Shown one piece after another: positions 62,764 to 64,000 of a DNA stretch of 64,000 nt (the first letter of the stretch is position 1; the number at the start of each line of letters is the position of its first letter). The stretch comes from an uncultured Collinsella sp. (GTDB lineage Bacteria; Actinomycetota; Coriobacteriia; Coriobacteriales; Coriobacteriaceae). Where the stretch lies: assembly GCA_902494565.1 (NCBI GenBank), contig CABUTN010000005.1, positions 1 to 64,000 on the forward strand, read 5' to 3'. Position numbers and translations under genes: made by a program. The notes under the pieces are model-generated. The model saw only the letters and a program-made list of their open reading frames with translations, was not told where the DNA came from and ran no database searches.

Positions 62764-64000
62764 ATGGATCAAAAGGCTTCCGCAAAGGTCCTCGTACTCG
62801 ACTTTGGTGCGCAGTACGGTCAGCTCATTGCCCGTCGCGTCCGCGACCTCAACGTGTATTCCGAGATCGTTCCCTGCGACATCTCGGCCGACGAGATTCG
62901 CGAGATGAACGCCTCTGCGCTCATCCTTTCCGGCGGCCCGGCCTCCGTGTACGCCGAGGACGCTCCGTCCATCGATCCCGCCATCTTTGACCTAGGCCTT
63001 CCCGTTCTGGGCTTTTGCTACGGCCATCAGATCACGGCCGTGACGCTCGGCGGCAAGGTTGGCCACTCCGAGGTGGGCGAGTACGGCCGCGCCACCATCA
63101 CGCGTACGGTCGGCGCCAAGCTCTTTAACTCCACGCCCATGGAGCAGACTGTGTGGATGAGCCACCGCGACGCCGTGTCCGAGGTGCCCGAGGGCTTTAC
63201 CGTTACCGCCAGCACCGACGTGTGCCCGGTTGCCGCCATGGAGTGCGTTGAGCGCAAGATTTTCACCACGCAGTTCCACCCCGAGGTCAAGCACTCCGAG
63301 TACGGTCAGCAGCTGCTGAGCAACTTCCTGTTTGAGATCTGCGGCCTGGAGCCCAACTGGAGCATGGACAACCTGGTCGAGACCATGACGGCCGAGTTCC
63401 GCGAGAAGGTCGGCGACGACCGCGTGATTCTGGCCCTGTCCGGCGGCGTCGACTCCTCCGTCGTGGCTGCGCTGGGCGCCCGCGCCGTGGGCAAGCAGAT
63501 GACCTGCGTGTTCATCAACCACGGCCTGCTGCGCAAGGGCGAGCCCGAGCAGGTGGAGGAAGTCTTCACCAAGCAGTTCGATGTCGACTTTATTCACGTT
63601 CACGCCGAGGACCGCTACGCCGAGCTTTTGGCCGGCGTGACCGAGCCCGAGGAAAAGCGCCGCATCATCGGTACGCAGTTCTGGAAAGAGTTCTTCGCCG
63701 TGGCGCAGCAGCTCGAGACCGATGGCAAGCCGGTCAAGTACCTGGCTCAGGGCACCATCTACCCCGACATCATCGAGTCCGGCGCTCGCAAGACGGGCGG
63801 CAAGACGGCCACCATCAAGAGCCACCACAACCTGATTCCGTTCCCCGAGGGCGTGCACTTCGACCTTATCGAGCCGCTCGATCACTTCTTTAAGGACGAG
63901 GTCCGTGCACTTGGTCTGGCGCTGGGCCTGCCGGGTCATATCGTGTTCCGTCAGCCTTTCCCGGGTCCGGGTCTAGCCATCCGCATCATCGGTGCGGTCG
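62764..64000 (+). CDS. guaA: GMP synthase, 3'-truncated by the window end
   Basis: Makes GMP from XMP, ATP and glutamine. The first 412 codons are present (full length about 520). The class I amidotransferase domain has Cys85 in GFCYGHQ and the His/Glu pair in TTQFHPEV. The ATP-pyrophosphatase loop LSGGVDSS starts at about residue 225. AGAGGGGG precedes the ATG. The missing part is the dimerisation domain; nothing suggests a broken gene. Confidence 0.95.
   Translation, partial: MDQKASAKVLVLDFGAQYGQLIARRVRDLNVYSEIVPCDISADEIREMNASALILSGGPASVYAEDAPSIDPAIFDLGLPVLGFCYGHQITAVTLGGKVGHSEVGEYGRATITRTVGAKLFNSTPMEQTVWMSHRDAVSEVPEGFTVTASTDVCPVAAMECVERKIFTTQFHPEVKHSEYGQQLLSNFLFEICGLEPNWSMDNLVETMTAEFREKVGDDRVILALSGGVDSSVVAALGARAVGKQMTCVFINHGLLRKGEPEQVEEVFTKQFDVDFIHVHAEDRYAELLAGVTEPEEKRRIIGTQFWKEFFAVAQQLETDGKPVKYLAQGTIYPDIIESGARKTGGKTATIKSHHNLIPFPEGVHFDLIEPLDHFFKDEVRALGLALGLPGHIVFRQPFPGPGLAIRIIGAV

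Overview
The window is a 64 kb piece of GC-rich bacterial chromosome. It most resembles a gut Coriobacteriia genome, probably Collinsella or a close relative. The supporting traits are a gatCAB transamidosome, a single-chain MurT-GatD protein, a type III glutamine synthetase, PTS sugar uptake, several glycerol/alcohol dehydrogenases, sortase-built pili, and dispersed palindromes of a kind I associate with this group. The taxon is inferred from gene content and was not checked against a database.

Layout. 90-911: a HAD phosphatase. 1416-10191: a pilus locus with a large adhesin whose reading frame runs through a nine-G tract, two further LPxTG-like pilins, a duplicated small membrane-peptide cassette and a class C sortase. 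10192-10578: unusual repeats. 10579-14080: gatCAB, ending in a long hairpin element that recurs at 35.5 kb. 14424-24045: accessory genes, namely an AAA/DUF4143 ATPase behind a large palindrome, an AraC regulator divergent from a YbtPQ-like ABC pair, a small protein plus metal P-type ATPase, and a RelB/PIN toxin-antitoxin pair. 24778-25141: tmRNA, followed by inverted fragments of its own 3' end. 25502-30445: patatin, rplM-rpsI, glmM, PTS IIA and nagB. 30894-33893: a 999-residue ATPase/SARP regulator.

33963-41328 lies on the minus strand: yhbY, a methyltransferase, a UPF0210 protein, and a methionine block in which metF, a separate MetH activation protein and a shortened metH are packed together. 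41758-43845 is glutamine synthetase III. 43972-44186 is a MITE-like inverted-repeat element beside tRNA-Glu. 44471-48813 (minus) holds the MurT-GatD fusion and two coupled genes of unknown function. 49314-52336 holds two metal-dependent alcohol dehydrogenases and a deleted paralogue. 52488-53741 is a multi-cluster ferredoxin protein. 53873-59166 is an alpha-glucoside locus (GntR, zinc dehydrogenase, PTS IICB, GH4 phosphoglucosidase). The end carries ychF, small unknown genes, asparaginase and the start of guaA.

Themes worth following are: (i) a likely phase-variable pilus; (ii) three LytTR-type twin direct repeats (9 bp, 12-bp spacer) upstream of the pilus genes, the alpha-glucoside PTS and the unknown gene pair, suggesting a shared regulator not encoded here; (iii) a two-copy hairpin element with covarying stems just after two unrelated stop codons; (iv) several non-coding repeats and tRNA/tmRNA fragments that look like mobile-element traces.
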